Shown: positions 1 through 12,597, numbered from the stretch's first letter. The stretch is DNA of 64,000 nt from Thysanoteuthis rhombus (GCA_963457665.1 OY735207.1:47781696-47845695), one strand, 5' to 3'. Numbers and translations are program-made. The notes: a model not told the origin generated them from the sequence alone.

Positions 1-19
1 CCTTATTTTCGAATTAGTA

Positions 20-95
20 TTGTCTCACACTGGGATTGAACCTAGAACCATTAAATTACTTGCAGTAATTCTGTCTGATTCTCTAACCCCCACGA
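20..95 (-). repeat. tRNA-like SINE fragment (B-box)
   Basis: Read on the minus strand, this contains GGTTCAATCCC, a good match to the internal RNA polymerase III B-box (GGTTCRANNCC). The sequence on its 5' side is tRNA-spaced but has only a poor A-box. This suggests a decayed tRNA-derived SINE cut by the window edge. A chance B-box is possible. Confidence 0.3.
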
Positions 96-329
96 TACAT
101 CTCCACATGGATATAGACCGAATAATACTTCACACATTCCCTTGTTCAATCCAGATGGATGCTACTCTACAATTGATATCCAATAGTTATCTCCCTTGAC
201 AAAAGTTACTAACTGGAGATTTAGCACATCACTGGGCTTATTATATAATTATATACATGCATGTATTAGGAACCGCTAATCAAGCCTGTAAACATAAGTT
301 TTCTTCATTTTTTAAGCTAGTCTGTCCGT

Positions 330-655
330 TATTGTTGTCTGGATGACTGGTTGTGTATGCATGATGTAGAGCCAGATGGCTGAAAATTCCAATATTTATT
401 GTTTTGTTTCGTTTTTTTTTAAATTCCTCTCCAAAATAGTTTTATTGTGGAGGGTTACATTTACATGTCTATGCTGAATCGGTCCCTTCATTGTGTCCAG
501 TTTTGTGCATGATGTTTAAAAAAAAAATTCTGACCTTTCAGTGTCCAACAAGAGGCGAGAGATGCAACATTAATTGATCACTCTGTTTCCAATTTCGTCA
601 CTGATCACACCCAAGACAGAATGCTACCAAAAGATGTTGGTCAAGAGACAGATCC
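330..655 (+). repeat. Rep-A unclassified interspersed repeat, copy 1
   Basis: Aligns colinearly by eye with a stretch near 50.04-50.40 kb. Shared landmarks are a ggctgactgg-like start, 'ttccaatatttattg', 'tctatgctgaatcggtccct', an A-rich run followed by 'tttcagtgtcc', and at the end 'gctaccaaaagatgttggt'. The last landmark is also found near 30.95 kb. No coding potential or terminal repeats were recognised. It stops where an (AT)n array begins. The family is unknown to me. It could be a long SINE, a LINE untranslated region or a DNA-transposon interior. Confidence 0.5.
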
Positions 656-663
656 CACTGTGC

Positions 664-740
<77 letters not shown>

Positions 741-770
741 AGAGATAAAGAGAGAGAGAGAGAGAGGGGA
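664..770 (+). repeat. Composite microsatellite (AT)n(AG)n
   Basis: About 17 AT units pass directly into an interrupted run of AG units. The open frames across it on both strands (Tyr-Ile, Arg-Glu or Ser-Leu runs) are repeat translations, not genes. Confidence 0.95.
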
Positions 771-774
771 GAGA

Positions 775-1710
775 GGGGAAAAACATGTTGTGCTTATCAC
801 TACAGTGAACGGAATTAGGGAGCTCAAGTTCAAGCTGCTCACTTCTGAACCAATGCCTTTCGTAAAACCCCGAAACCAATACTCGCTTGATGTTTTCTTT
901 TCCCCATTGCTAGATATTTTGATAAAATTGTTCATCACAGATTTGCCTTGACCTTTGACTCGAGAGTCAACAATTGTCCAAGATACTCTCAAAATTGCTT
1001 TAAACCTTGACAGAAACATATGAATTACTCTTGGTTAAATGCTCTTAGTATGGTTATCTCTTTTGGTTGCACCCTGTTACGATCGAGTTGTTATAATCTA
1101 CTATCATATTTATTCTTCATATAAGTGTTATATTTTTTGTCGATATTTTATTCTTGTTCAAAAATACAATCAAATTTATTTCTTTTGTAATGATTACACT
1201 CGAATTCTTGCGTTTAAAGTTCCCATCCATATTACACAGATTCTTTTACAGCAACCAGGGAAATATCTAACAAAAATCCTGAGATGGAAAATGAGATAAA
1301 ACTAAGAAAAAAGAGATTGGTGGAGAACTTTTGTTATTCGTTCCTAATACACCAATTTCGAAAGGCGGAAAGGAGAAATTAGAATTGAATTGTCCTGGTT
1401 AGCACGCTGGATCAACAATAGATAAATTTTGGCTGGAAAGGAGATTTAACTCCAGGATTATTATAACTTGAAAACTTTTTGAGGAGCATTACCACTCTTA
1501 TATCTTACAGTGTATACACTAGATCTGTCCGGTAATTATCTGTACATTTTGATATAACTTGGCGACCAACCAAACGGGACCTTATTGCCCATACATGAAC
1601 ACACATTATTTTTAGGGTTACGTCAGTGAGTCTGTGTACCGTGTGCCAATTGTATTCACAATGACCGATCAGGTTTGGGGGAACAATATCATATCAATCA
1701 GCGTCAGCTC
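775..1710. other. No feature recognised
   Basis: Unique-looking AT-rich sequence. An 86-codon open frame near 1.04-1.30 kb has no recognisable domain and an AT-driven composition (Ile, Tyr, Phe, Lys), so I do not call it a gene. The last 100 bases may be an unreadable upstream part of the mariner relic that follows. Confidence 0.4.
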
Positions 1711-1890
1711 GATTACAGAACAGATTTAGCTCTCTGCGACTTCATGGCTTTTCGAAATAAATTTTAGACCGTTGACGAGATTACCGAGATCGTGCCGAGG
1801 CAATTGATGTTGATCCCAATAAAAGTTTTTTTTTCAGGCTTTTTTGAAAAGTTTAAGGGACGCTGGGATGAATGTTCAGGAACGCCTTGA
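1711..1890 (+). pseudogene. Mariner transposase C-terminal relic
   Basis: Sixty in-frame codons with a single internal stop read like the C-terminus of a mariner transposase. The segment has DLALCDFMAFRNKF, matching the third-aspartate region PDLAPCDFxLF. After the TAG come TVDEITEIV and FFEKFKGRWDEC, which match the family pattern xFxxWxxRWxKCI. In the family this protein cuts and pastes the element at TA dinucleotides using a DD34D triad. Only the last aspartate block is visible here, no terminal inverted repeats were found, and upstream coding sequence is not readable. A dead fragment; the assignment to the mariner group is fairly secure. Confidence 0.75.
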
Positions 1891-1973
1891 AGCGAACTAA
1901 GAAGTTCTTGCCATAGGTAGGATATTGTTTCGCTAATATCATACGGTCGGATACCTTCAAGACAAAACGTGTA

Positions 1974-1996
1974 TTTGTGTGTGTGTGTGTGTGTAT
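1974..1996 (+). repeat. (TG)n microsatellite
   Basis: A short, nearly pure TG run with no AT partner array. Confidence 0.9.
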
Positions 1997-1999
1997 GTG

Positions 2000-3870
2000 A
2001 TCTGATGAGATGATAATTTCTGTGTCAACGTAATAAAATCGTCCCCTGTCATGGTTGGTAATAAAGACAGCAGCTGTAACGTAATGGGGTTTCGCGAATC
2101 ATTTCGACTATGCAATATGACAGTGTTTCAGTGAGTCCTGTCTACGTAAAAGTCGAATATATATTCTTTTCCATACGTCCATTTGCTTGTACCAATAGTG
2201 CACACTTTATTCGATGCAACTGATCCGATATAGAAAGTCTATTGTTTTATTTACACAGGTCACAGAAACACTGTAACGACCCTGAAAGGAAACCCAGTCC
2301 ATGGAAGTGTGTAAGTTGTGGAGTGAAGCAACTGGTTTGTGTATTAAAAACAAGAAGTCCGTTCATAGATTTATTTTCCTTTGTTCCTCTATCCCTCTCA
2401 TCGGTTGTTTTCTCAAAAGACCAGAAGTGTTGGCTGAACTGCAGTTGAGATGCAGCTTTATTCTGCACACGAAAACAAACGATATATCGAAGTGCGCCTT
2501 CCGTCTGTCTTACAACTATCTTTTATTCGCCTCTCTCATTAATCACCCCGACATGCACACACATACCTACATATATGTATGCACACACATATTTCGATGA
2601 GAGGTTGATCCTTTAGTCTATCCATGTCCGTGTCAGTCCATTCCTTTTCTCTAATGCGTGTCTAATCAGAACACACATATACGCACATACTCACCCAATC
2701 ATAGGCGAATGGTTTTGCCTACGCTTATCAGTTTCTCATTTTTAATTGACTGATATATTTAGATATCTTCAGTCTGTGAGATCCCAGATATTCAAGGCAC
2801 CGATAAAGGCTTGATTTTTCTGATAAAAGGTCATACTTTGTGACCCTGGCTCTTTTCTCCACGCATGGGAAATACACTCACAGACTTTTTTCTCCATCGG
2901 TGCATACACATTTCAGCCTACACAATCTCACAGAAACAGGAGCTTGTATCTTCGTTAATGATAAGAGAAACTACAATTTAATTGCTTCATGCATCACAAT
3001 GCACATTATTTCATAACACAGCTTCATGCTGCTAATCCCTGGGTAATTAAAGTAGTTATCGGAGAAAAAGCCTCCACGTACTCAGACTTTCCCCCTGACA
3101 CTTGATGTCACTTCACTCACAAAACGTTCTCCTGGCGACACATCAGAATGCTGAGTGAAGCGATGTATGATTTATCTAGATAACTATTGCAAAACAGCCG
3201 TAAGAAACCTGAGGCAGAATTTTAACTTGGCTAACAAATTGCATCTTCTGTGCTGATAATTAATAAGTTAGATCTGGCATAAGACCACAAATGTTGATAA
3301 GGACCAATAGGAAGTAGAGGGGATTGCTTCACGACCAACGATTTTTGGCCCAATAACCAACTGGTCCGATTAACCGAACAATAAAGCAAACTAGTGATGA
3401 CTACATACGTTTCTTTCATTATTGTTTCTATTGAATAGTTTATCCTAATAAGCCTTTGTCCAATTAAGCAGAATCCTCTGTTGGCTCCTGTCGAAATCCA
3501 CAATGGAATTAACAGCCTTTTGTTTTCACAGCTTGAGAACATATAAGGTAGTATTTGAGGACCTCGTTATTAATGTTTTCAATTGCCCGTGTTTTCAATC
3601 AATCTCTAACTCTTCCTGTGACTTTTGCAGTATGCCAGTAATAGGATTTTTGTCACATAAGCTGTCAAGGAGATCAACCGGGGATGAATGCGTTCATGCC
3701 TCTGAAAAGATATGAAAAAATGTCTAATTCTAAGCATTTGAATGGCATTAAATACTATTTGCATGGACAGTCTTTGTTTAGGGATTCAAATTTAAATGCT
3801 ACCGTGAGCATAACTCCGATTCTCCTTACTTCTACATATCTGATCAATAAATCTATATGTGATATACAAA
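2000..3870. other. No feature recognised
   Basis: Mixed-composition DNA with small ACAC/ATAT patches around 2.55-2.69 kb. The open frames here (up to about 100 codons) overlap each other on both strands and show no domain. Confidence 0.4.
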
Positions 3871-3879
3871 CCATATAAA

Positions 3880-3918
3880 ACACACACACACACACACACA
3901 TACACACATACAAGCACG

Positions 3919-3990
<72 letters not shown>
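3880..3990 (+). repeat. Composite microsatellite (AC)n(AT)n
   Basis: Two interrupted AC blocks are followed by TATATG/TATACA and pure AT. The long frames spanning it (His-Thr, Tyr-Ile or Val-Cys runs) are artefacts of the repeat. Confidence 0.95.
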
Positions 3991-4059
3991 GTTTGTTTTG
4001 GTATGATTGTGGAAATACGTAGTAGTCCATATTTTTTGAAAAACGATCATAACAAAGAT

Positions 4060-4150
4060 TTAATGAGGTACCTAGAGCTTTCCGAATTCACTTCAATAGT
4101 AATGATCTACCAGACTAACTCGTTTACCATTACTCCTAGGTTGGTCTTTT
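4060..4150 (-). repeat. SINE fragment, tRNA-like head
   Basis: On the minus strand this resembles the head of the SINE near 41.6 kb: a T-poor run, then 'agtaatggtaaacgagtta' (compare 'agttatggtaaacaagctg'), then a decayed B-box region ending in 'gaattcgg'. Short and diverged. Confidence 0.35.
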
Positions 4151-4170
4151 TCTCTCCATTCCTCATTATC

Positions 4171-4214
4171 GCTCTCTCTCTCTCTCTCTCTCTCTCTTCA
4201 TATATATTTATATG

Positions 4215-4302
<88 letters not shown>

Positions 4303-4335
4303 TGTGTGTGTGTGTTTCTGTGTGTATGTGCGTGT
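4171..4335 (+). repeat. Composite microsatellite (CT)n-(AT)n(GT)n
   Basis: A CT run, a short spacer, about 25 AT units, then GT with a GCGC patch. The CT-AT-GT order keeps the same polarity seen in the other composite arrays of the window. Confidence 0.95.
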
Positions 4336-4339
4336 GTAT

Positions 4340-5575
4340 TATTTATTCTCAGTATTTGCAAGGATCTATAGAATAATTTTGCACACCAAAGATTCAGTAT
4401 GAATTCATTACTTCTTCCTTTTTTTTTTTTTTGTCTTCTGAATAACGATGCCAATCAACCAAGAAGAACAATGCTTTTAGCTTTCCTTGAATTGACAAGA
4501 TATAAAAAAAAACGCGTTCCAATGTTCCTTAGGAGGAAGTGCTGTCTTTTTAGTCTCTCATTTTTCTTAGGTATTCTATCTTTCGAACGGAATCTTCCGT
4601 GGGGAATAACTCCCATTAATGCATCGAAATTTTTGATTTCTTTCAGTCTAACGACTCATGTTTTAAAGAATAAAAGACTATTATTTAAATCAATAGAAAA
4701 TCCATTAACTTGAGCAAACCATTTGTAAAAAGGAGGTCTTCAATCATTTGTTTATTTCTGCGTCACAATAGTGTATTTTGAAAACTGGTATAAACAATGT
4801 CTAATATAATCCGTTTGAAATTATTTACGTAATACAAAGTCTATCCCAAAGGTATCCGATGATTTGTTATCAACGAAAGAAATACCCTACCTAGTAAAAT
4901 GGTGCCTGCATACTCCCCAAATTACTACTTTTGGGGGCCTCGCTCATTTATTTATTCCAACGTTCCTTATGCTTTTCAGAACTCTCTCTGCATTTTTTTG
5001 GAATCGCTATCAGCAGTCATGTAATGTTCTCCTTAATTTGGTATGTGGTGTAAGGTCTCCTCTTCCAACAGTGAAAAGCCAGAGGTCGCTGAGAGTCAAA
5101 TCTGAATTATAGTGGATGATGAATCATCTGGGTGATGTGATGTCTCTAAATTATATCACTGTCGACTGAGTAACCCCAAGAGAATGTGTCTGCTAATGTA
5201 TGCAAAGTAGGGTCATCTTTGATTGGTCTTCCATCGGTTTTAAACGATACTGAGATTCTTCCTAGCCATACCTTGTGAAATGCTTCATTCTTATAGACAA
5301 GTGATCTTCTCCGTCTACTTATAGGTCATCTAATTGTAAGATTAGACCTCTGTCGTTTTGGTAGAGAATTCTCAATTCATTGATGCTTGGGAATAGGAGT
5401 TGGGACTAAGGGTTTCTCTTCCAGTCAAACAAAAGATCCCACTACTGAACAGACGGAAAAGATGTCTACTGAAATCATTTTTACTCCGACTCCTCTTGAT
5501 TCGGCTTAGTTACTAGCTGAATAGTGTGAATACCTAATTGACTGTTCACACTCTTGTGCGATACAATCAATGTAT
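4340..5575. other. No feature recognised
   Basis: No transposon motif or repeat was recognised. Open frames of 82-104 codons near 4.40-4.71 and 4.86-5.11 kb lack domains and lie in T-rich sequence. Confidence 0.4.
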
Positions 5576-5579
5576 CGTA

Positions 5580-6084
<505 letters not shown>

Positions 6085-6245
6085 CCGTACAGTAAATCAT
6101 TCATCTGAGTTAATTTTACACTCTTCTTCCATTCAGCCACATGTGACATTACTGTATACAGAAACCAAGCCGTTGAATATATGTGAAATGTCTGCGAGCT
6201 TATTTACTCCACCCAGGGGCTTGCGGTTAATTTCCTTGCTTGCTC

Positions 6246-6350
6246 GAATCGGCTTTTTAGACATTGTTAAATTGCTTTGATTCAGTGTATTTATCACCGG
6301 CAGCAAATCCTTAAACTTGAAAGACTTAAACACTTTCTAGGAGTGAAGCG
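6246..6350 (+). repeat. Rep-B unclassified repeat, copy 1
   Basis: Matches 13312-13418 in the same orientation at roughly 70-75% by eye. Shared blocks are 'cggctttttagacattg', 'accggcagcaaatc' and 'cttgaaagacttaaacac'. The flanks differ, so this is an interspersed repeat and not a segmental duplication. No coding signal. Confidence 0.5.
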
Positions 6351-6379
6351 AAGATGAAAGAACCATCCTGTTCAACTAG

Positions 6380-7015
6380 CTTACGGTCAGCGTCAGAGGA
6401 GATGGGAAGAATTAGAGCCAGTGTTAGTTGTACCTTTTTTTTTTAATCTAGGCCCTTAACCAAGAATTGAGTGAACACAGGTAAAGATTAAAATAAAAGT
6501 TTAAATAACATGGATACATCAATTTATGTCTCATTAATCTTTCTTGTTGGATAAAGGTGTGTAGTTGGAATAGATTTATACGACCTTGTGGTCTGTAAGA
6601 CATTTTCCGAAACCCTCGTACAACAGTCGTTCTGGAATACCCGTGTCTACCGCTTATATGTATCATGCTGAGGTTATCATAGGAAAAGGCCAAAAAACGC
6701 AACAATTTCTCTCTCACTCAGGAAATTAAGTTGTGCCTGTATCCTTTATTGACCACTGATCTACGGTAGGATCTTCCTGTACACTGGCACTGGGCTAAGG
6801 GAAGCGAACTGTACGGTTCGAATCTACATCTTCATCGATAATATAGATATCTGAAGTAGTACGACACAAGACCAAACAATCGAAAACGAGAAGGAAACTT
6901 GCATGCCCGTTTTAATGATCAGCATTGAAGGCCTCAGCTTTTAACTTGGCTCAAATACTGGAATTTTTCAACAGCGGAAAGGACATAGATGCGTTGACCG
7001 TTAATCCTACCAGAA
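6380..7015. other. No feature recognised
   Basis: An isolated B-box-like GGTTCGAATCT lies near 6815-6825 without a matching A-box. Otherwise nothing recognised. Confidence 0.35.
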
Positions 7016-7019
7016 ATCA

Positions 7020-7135
7020 TCAGGTTGAGCTTAGATTGACAAAAGCCATAAGTGTGGGGCACCCAGTAAAGATCGAACTCACTACACAGTAGTAATGGTT
7101 TGCTACGCTGGCTTGCAAAACGACCCACGATGAGA
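7020..7135 (-). repeat. tRNA-derived SINE copy (SINE-1)
   Basis: Minus-strand order: 'gtagcaaaccattac' (degenerate A-box region), then 'gagttcgatctttac' (B-box-like), then the family tail 'tgggtgccccacactt', a 'tggc..ttgt' motif and 'caatctaagctc'. The same head-B-box-tail order recurs near 19.3, 33.6, 41.6 and 61.3-61.6 kb, which defines a family. Pol III transcribed SINEs have no protein and rely on a LINE enzyme. The partner LINE is not evident. Confidence 0.55.
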
Positions 7136-7369
7136 CGCTTGAGGTAAAAACTTCTATCATATAAGTTTTATACGACACTAGGTCAAATTGGCAAACGAAT
7201 TATAGATATGAAGACTGTATTGCGCCAAATTTCAAGTTCTGAATGTTTTGCCTGTCTTGTAAATCAGCATTCGATGATCTTGATCGAACATTGATTACAA
7301 GCATTGTACTCAAATACTTCAGCCACTGAGCATGTCAGCATTTACAAAGCTGATCATCGTCTCCTTCAG

Positions 7370-7790
7370 TGTTACGAGTATGAAGCACCGAATGATTATC
7401 GAACAACTAAAAAGGTAAATGTAATCAGCCACTGAGCTACAAGTGTGGGACACCGAATCATTATTGAACTAATGCTAAGCTCAGTTTAGTCTGAAGGCCT
7501 ATAAGTGTGGAATACCCAATCATTATCGAACTAATGCTAAGCTCAGCTTAGTCTTAAAAGTCTACAAGTAGGAACACCCAATCATTATCGAGATGTTGCT
7601 AAGTTTAGCTTAGTTTGAAAAGTCTATAAGTCTGGAGTACCCAATAATTATCGAACTATTGCTAAGCTTACCTTAGTTTGAAAAGGCCGAAAGTGTGGAA
7701 TACTCAATCATTATCAAACTACTACGAAGTTTAGCAAAGTCTGACTCGGGGTAACAAGTGTGAAGCACATAAAGATTATATAACTATTAG
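7370..7790 (-). repeat. 62-bp minisatellite derived from SINE-1
   Basis: About six tandem units of 60-63 bp. On the plus strand each carries 'aagtgtggaatacccaatca', then 'ttatcgaact', then 'gctaagctcagcttagt'. On the minus strand a unit reads as the SINE-1 B-box region (agttcgat) followed by its tail (gggtgccccacactt-like) and 'gactaaactgagctt'. The array therefore looks like tandem amplification of the B-box-to-tail segment. Units are 75-85% alike by eye, so the array is not recent. Confidence 0.75.
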
Positions 7791-7814
7791 GTTAGTCTGG
7801 TACACAGCTATTGC

Positions 7815-7990
7815 GTAGAGGTGCTGCCACTTGATCTCCAGTGTAAACTATCCGCTGCCACTAGTGTGATCCCTGAAAATAATAATCGGCTATAACACAG
7901 TGAAGAGTTTTAGATTATAGAGGAGAGATGCTGCCACTTGATCTCTGGTATAAACTACCAGTCACTAATGATGTGAAAACTCAGTAAGTT
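7815..7990 (+). repeat. Diverged tandem duplication, about 107-bp period
   Basis: The segment 'gctgccacttgatctc' followed by 'taaacta' and a 'cactaRtgRtgt' block occurs twice, about 107 bases apart. It directly follows the SINE-1 minisatellite. 'gctgcca' next to SINE-like sequence recurs near 61.49 kb, so it may belong to the same family. Confidence 0.5.
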
Positions 7991-7999
7991 CAAATGATA

Positions 8000-9865
8000 A
8001 TACTTGCGTCCCATTTACGTAAACTTTATTGTTTTATTCCCAGTTTAAAATCAATCTTTGAATTCTAAAAGCAGAACGTCAGGATATTTAAAGAAAAAAA
8101 AAGTGAATTTCCAAAAGATTTAACGAGAAATGCTGCAAGCCTCAATTTCGTATTCCTGAGGTATAGAAAGTTGTTTCGCATCAGTGTAGATCAAAAGAAA
8201 GAAAAAAAACAATTGTTGAGAAAAAATACCTACTTGCTAAAGAAAACCGAAGAAGTATTTTATTGCATGTAATTTCCTTAAATACATAATCACACTCGGC
8301 ATCAGCTAAGAAGATTATTTCATTGCATCAAATTACCTACATTAACTACAATAAGAAATTTTCCGATATTTTTTACGTAGAAAAAAATTCTGATCCGACG
8401 AGAAAATCATGTTCTCGAGTAGAAAATCGGAAACACATCCAATTTTATATTTTTTAATGAACACGACCAGAACTGCTTCAATAATTATATTCACGCTTCA
8501 ACATTATTTCTAGTTTCTTCGTACCATCTTGAAAAATCAACTCACTCGAAAGCAATGATTGTGTCGTTATGAGATGAAGATCCTATTATCATACGGGCTG
8601 CCAATCAGCTTATCCTAAATATAGTCCAAATGGAAACTGAAAGATAATTTCAAAGGTGTATCCAAATTGATATTTACAAAGCTTACTTTAGTATGTAGTA
8701 AGGAAAAAAGATAGAATATGACTACGTTGCGCCATACTTACAGAAAAGTCTTCTTTTCTTTTGTTCCAATCTTAAACACAATTTTAAATAATCTGGATTG
8801 ATATTCACTAAGCTTAGCTTAATGCAAAAAAGAAGAGAGGGAAATATATTACACCAATATCCTAAGTTGAGTATGCCTTCATAACTACAGGACCAGGATT
8901 CGAAATTTTGGCTTTTGTCTAGTAACCGGACGGGATGCCAAATACACTTTTGCCGAACCTCGGACAGACATGACGCTGAACGGATATGAAATCAAAAATT
9001 TGCATTACAAAATGTTACAGAAAAAATACATCGAGAATCAGTTAGAGGTAATTGTCGGTGGTAATTGTCATCCTTGCTGTTAGTTGAGAATATATTTGGT
9101 ATATTTTCCAAATCCAGTACTTCGAATTCTCGCTTACTACCAAGAGCTTGTGGATAGCAATATTCGCATTAATATTTACTTCCTCAGACTTCAGTTCAAT
9201 TCTCGACGACCCTTTCAAGCAATCAATAAATGTACAAGTTGAACACTTGTAAATTTTGTAAGCTTCAGTTTACATCGGCAGACTATATTCGCCTACACTG
9301 TACATTTAGTTATCATTATCGATGCTTTTCTATGGATTTTTTTTTCTCATTTTTCCAGAAGAACCAGATCCTTACAATTCGTGCTCTCACACAATATACT
9401 TGATATATCCCCCCGGAGCGCAATTCTTTTCTCTCTGTTTTATTTTAGGTGTATTTCCTTTCAAATATCTTGTCCCCTCCTGGACATTTCATTGTGAGGA
9501 GTGCAGAGAGCATGCAAGCTTCTGCGACTTACGATACAGTTCTTTCTCTCCATTAGCTCTCATTGTCTTCCTTCTTTGCTTGTCAAGCGATATCAATCGG
9601 CGTGTGTGAACAACACAAAATATTTCGCTTGGATGACGAACAAAAGGGGAAAAGTATGGAAGCACGTACAAGCTACACTCAGTGGATTTCGACACTCATT
9701 GATTTGTGAAATGTAGCCGTTTTGGATCGTCCATTTTATCTTTGTGAAAAGTATTGCTATAAAAAAGAAAAAAAAAGAATTCTGAGCTGTTGCCGTAGGT
9801 TCAAATTCATTCTGCGTATCAGGTTTCCTTCCCCAAAACATTAAATAAAAAGACGATTGTGCTGT
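8000..9865. other. No gene; AT-rich with weak repeat traces
   Basis: Two similar stretches near 8.66-8.74 and 8.79-8.86 kb share 'attgatattYacWaagctta'. They may be diverged SINE-1 tails. A 95-codon frame near 9.32-9.61 kb is Phe/Leu/Ser-rich with no domain. Confidence 0.35.
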
Positions 9866-9867
9866 GG

Positions 9868-9905
9868 ATATTTCTAAGCTTGGTTAAGTTTGGCACAAGG
9901 ATAAA
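9868..9905 (-). repeat. SINE-1 tail remnant
   Basis: On the plus strand 'aagcttggttaagtttggca' continues into 'caagg', the complement of the SINE-1 tail (ttgtgccagactaaactgag). Only this short end is visible. Confidence 0.35.
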
Positions 9906-9909
9906 TCGT

Positions 9910-12200
9910 ATAAGGAAAAGGATATGAGAAATTGTGTCGTGTCAATCTTCCATGTTAGGGGGACCCGGAAACGTTTTAACTCTTCGGCCGAAAAAGAGCA
10001 AAAGAAAACTAATTTTAATAACAGGATCCAAACAGCCAGTTCCAGTAGCTAAAAAAAAAGTGGTGGCAACATTTTTCATACATATTCAGCTGCCGTGCAC
10101 CCATCCTCCTCGTCGCCAGTGCGGGCCTGTACACACTCCCAAACGAACCTGCACAAGCCAGCGTGCACAATCAGACAGGCTCCATCATTAACATCGTATC
10201 CTTCCGAAATCCTAAAACCTTGAAAATTACTTTTTCTCAAAAATGATAATTCATGTATTCACTTTTGGCGTTAGTAGTTTGCATATGAAAACTGACTGTG
10301 CCTGTGTCTGTGCATGTGTTTTATTGCTGCGTTTGGGTTGGGGTTAAGGTTAGAAATAGTTTTAGGGCTTATTGTCTTTTCATAAGCACTGAAGGAAAGG
10401 GATATTTCACATCCGCTGCGACTTATGACAAATGGAAAGTAAGGGTTCAGTCCTGCATTATAGCCGCATTTCAAATACAACCCATTCTTTAAAAAAAAGA
10501 CTTCAGATATGTCATTTCTCAAACCCGACCAATTCTGCAAAAGTTTGAAGATCTAATAGATGTGGAAGAAAATGAATTGAATAGAACTATCATGAAAAAG
10601 AAGGGAAAAAAAAGGTTTCTCCTTCCGATTCTGAACTCAGTCCACCGATGGTAATTACTTTTTTACTAAATACTTGTTTATAGTAACTTTCACTGATTTC
10701 TTTAAAAAAGGAAAGTATGTCTCCAATGAGTTCGAACCCCGTCGATATCAACGAATTTTATTTCCCAAAACTCGGTCTATAAAATGCACTTCAGGTATAC
10801 AGATGTATGAGTGTACAATTAAATTTATAATGTAGATACTACCAAAAGTACATTAGCATCGACAGAAAGACAGGTTCAAATCAGCAGTTCCATTTCTGCA
10901 TTATGACTACATTGAAAACTAAAAAAAATATGAAACCATGACCTTTTTTCTCAAAGTTTACAAATTTCTTGAAAGTTTGAAGGTGAAATATATTGAAAGC
11001 ATATAAAATTGAAAGCAGTCCGTTTGCAATTTACATTTGCCATGTCGCAAACAACTCGGCTATTGAACAGCAATGTTTTCAAATGAATCGTTAGATAAAA
11101 GCTTCCATATTGATGTGAAAATAGCAATTTGATAGAAAACATTTACCGCCCAACATGTCTGTAGATTCAAATATCAAATAAACGGTACATTTTAATTCAA
11201 AATATATAAATTTTCGCGTGTCCTACCCTAACAGTTTCTTTTAGAAAGATCTACGATGAAAAAATATAACCGAAATCATTTTGGACCGACACCATAGAAA
11301 TAAACGAATTTTTTCTCGCAAAATTAGACATAAAATGTGCATTGTAGATGAACTAAGACATGCTGGTTTGGAATATATTTTCTGTATTCCTTTGTGATGT
11401 GTACTTCCCGATTTATAAGAGTACAAACATATATACTTTACAACTTTATTTCATACTGGCTGATGTGCTCGCTAAAAAAACAACCTAAATCTAAAAATCC
11501 TGGAAAGCAAATGGTATTTTGTAGAGGTTTCATGAAGTCTTTAACTACACGCATGAACGTGTGGTACGACCGTGTAATAACCTGACGCATTTATTTTCCT
11601 GACATTTAGTAGAAAACCAAGATGTTAATCTCTTTATGCATAACTTTAACAAAATTATGCATAATTGAATTTGATCCTAACGTTGGCAAAACTCTAATAT
11701 TAGAAATTTCGTGTGAATTGAAAACATAAACAAACTTGGGTTCCCTAGAGTCTAATTCATTCGTTTCTTTAAAATCTAAATGTTAAACAAAACAGAAATC
11801 ATTTTCTCATATAATTTTATTCTACGTGTCCCATTTGAACTCCTTATCAGTAGTTTCTATTGATGCAATTTACAAACTTAATCAAAATAAGTCGTCCCAA
11901 GTTGGGCTTTTGAAGTGAGAGTGAATTGTTCATTCGTTTGAACATATGTCACTGTTATTCGTGCACGACGTTTTGTACGGCTCTCTCTGTTAAGACTCAT
12001 CATGCATATTCTTTTTATATTGGCAAAAGTGGGTAAATTTGAAAAAATTCCAGTTTGGTACATTTGATTGACAGATAATTGTGTAGATATCATTTCCTCA
12101 GTATGAATGGTAATTATGATTTTTAAAAGATCCTAATAAAATTTTCTCAGGATTTTATCATAATGAGGATGAACGATTTTTTAAAACTTATTTATTTGAG
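9910..12200. other. No feature recognised
   Basis: A locally more GC-rich patch at about 9.93-10.20 kb carries an 85-codon basic frame (Lys/Arg/Pro-rich) with no recognised domain. The rest is AT-rich without repeat structure. Confidence 0.35.
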
Positions 12201-12204
12201 ATTA

Positions 12205-12597
12205 AACTTCTTTTTTTTTTCTTTTAGGGGTCAAAATTGATGGCAACATTTATTTCTGAAGTACTGGGGACAAAATCGAGATGGAACTTTCATTTTTATC
12301 CTTTTAGATGGCAAAATCGATAGGGTACTCTTTTTTCACTTTTAAAGGTAGCTATCAAGATAGATTTTTTATTTATTTTTAGGGGTCAGAATAGGAGGGG
12401 AAATTTTTTTTCTCTAAGTGATCAAAATTGAAGTGATTTTTTTTCACTTTCAGTGGTCGAAATCCAAGGGAATTTTTTTTCACTTTTAGGAGTCAAAATC
12501 GGAGGGGAAGATTTTTTCCTTTCCAAATTTAGATATCTGAATTGAAGGGTATTTTTTTTTCCAATTTTAAGGGTCAAAAACAGGATTTTTTTTTTTG
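12205..12597 (+). repeat. T-rich degenerate minisatellite, block 1
   Basis: Roughly eight or nine irregular units of about 40-50 bases, each built as 'ggggtcaaaatcgagggga' followed by a T-run and 'cacttttag'. Unit length varies with the T-run. The same unit returns at 13.56-14.41 kb. The frame across it on the minus strand (Lys/Ser-rich) is repeat-derived. Confidence 0.75.

Noticed and set aside
621-1019. Overlapping open frames of 65-131 codons across the AT/AG array
   Set aside because: Most residues are translations of dinucleotide repeats (Tyr-Ile, Arg-Glu, Ser-Leu), and frames exist on both strands.
3859-4454. 170- and 115-codon frames
   Set aside because: Driven by the AC, AT, CT and GT arrays; no domain outside them.
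6780-6845. Isolated GGTTCGAATCT resembling a pol III B-box
   Set aside because: No A-box at tRNA spacing and no family copy found in the window.
7370-7790. CRISPR-like array
   Set aside because: Units are contiguous diverged repeats of about 62 bp with no unique spacers, and the genome is evidently eukaryotic.
9934-10191. 85-codon basic frame in a slightly GC-richer patch
   Set aside because: No domain or repeat match; start context and neighbours give no support.
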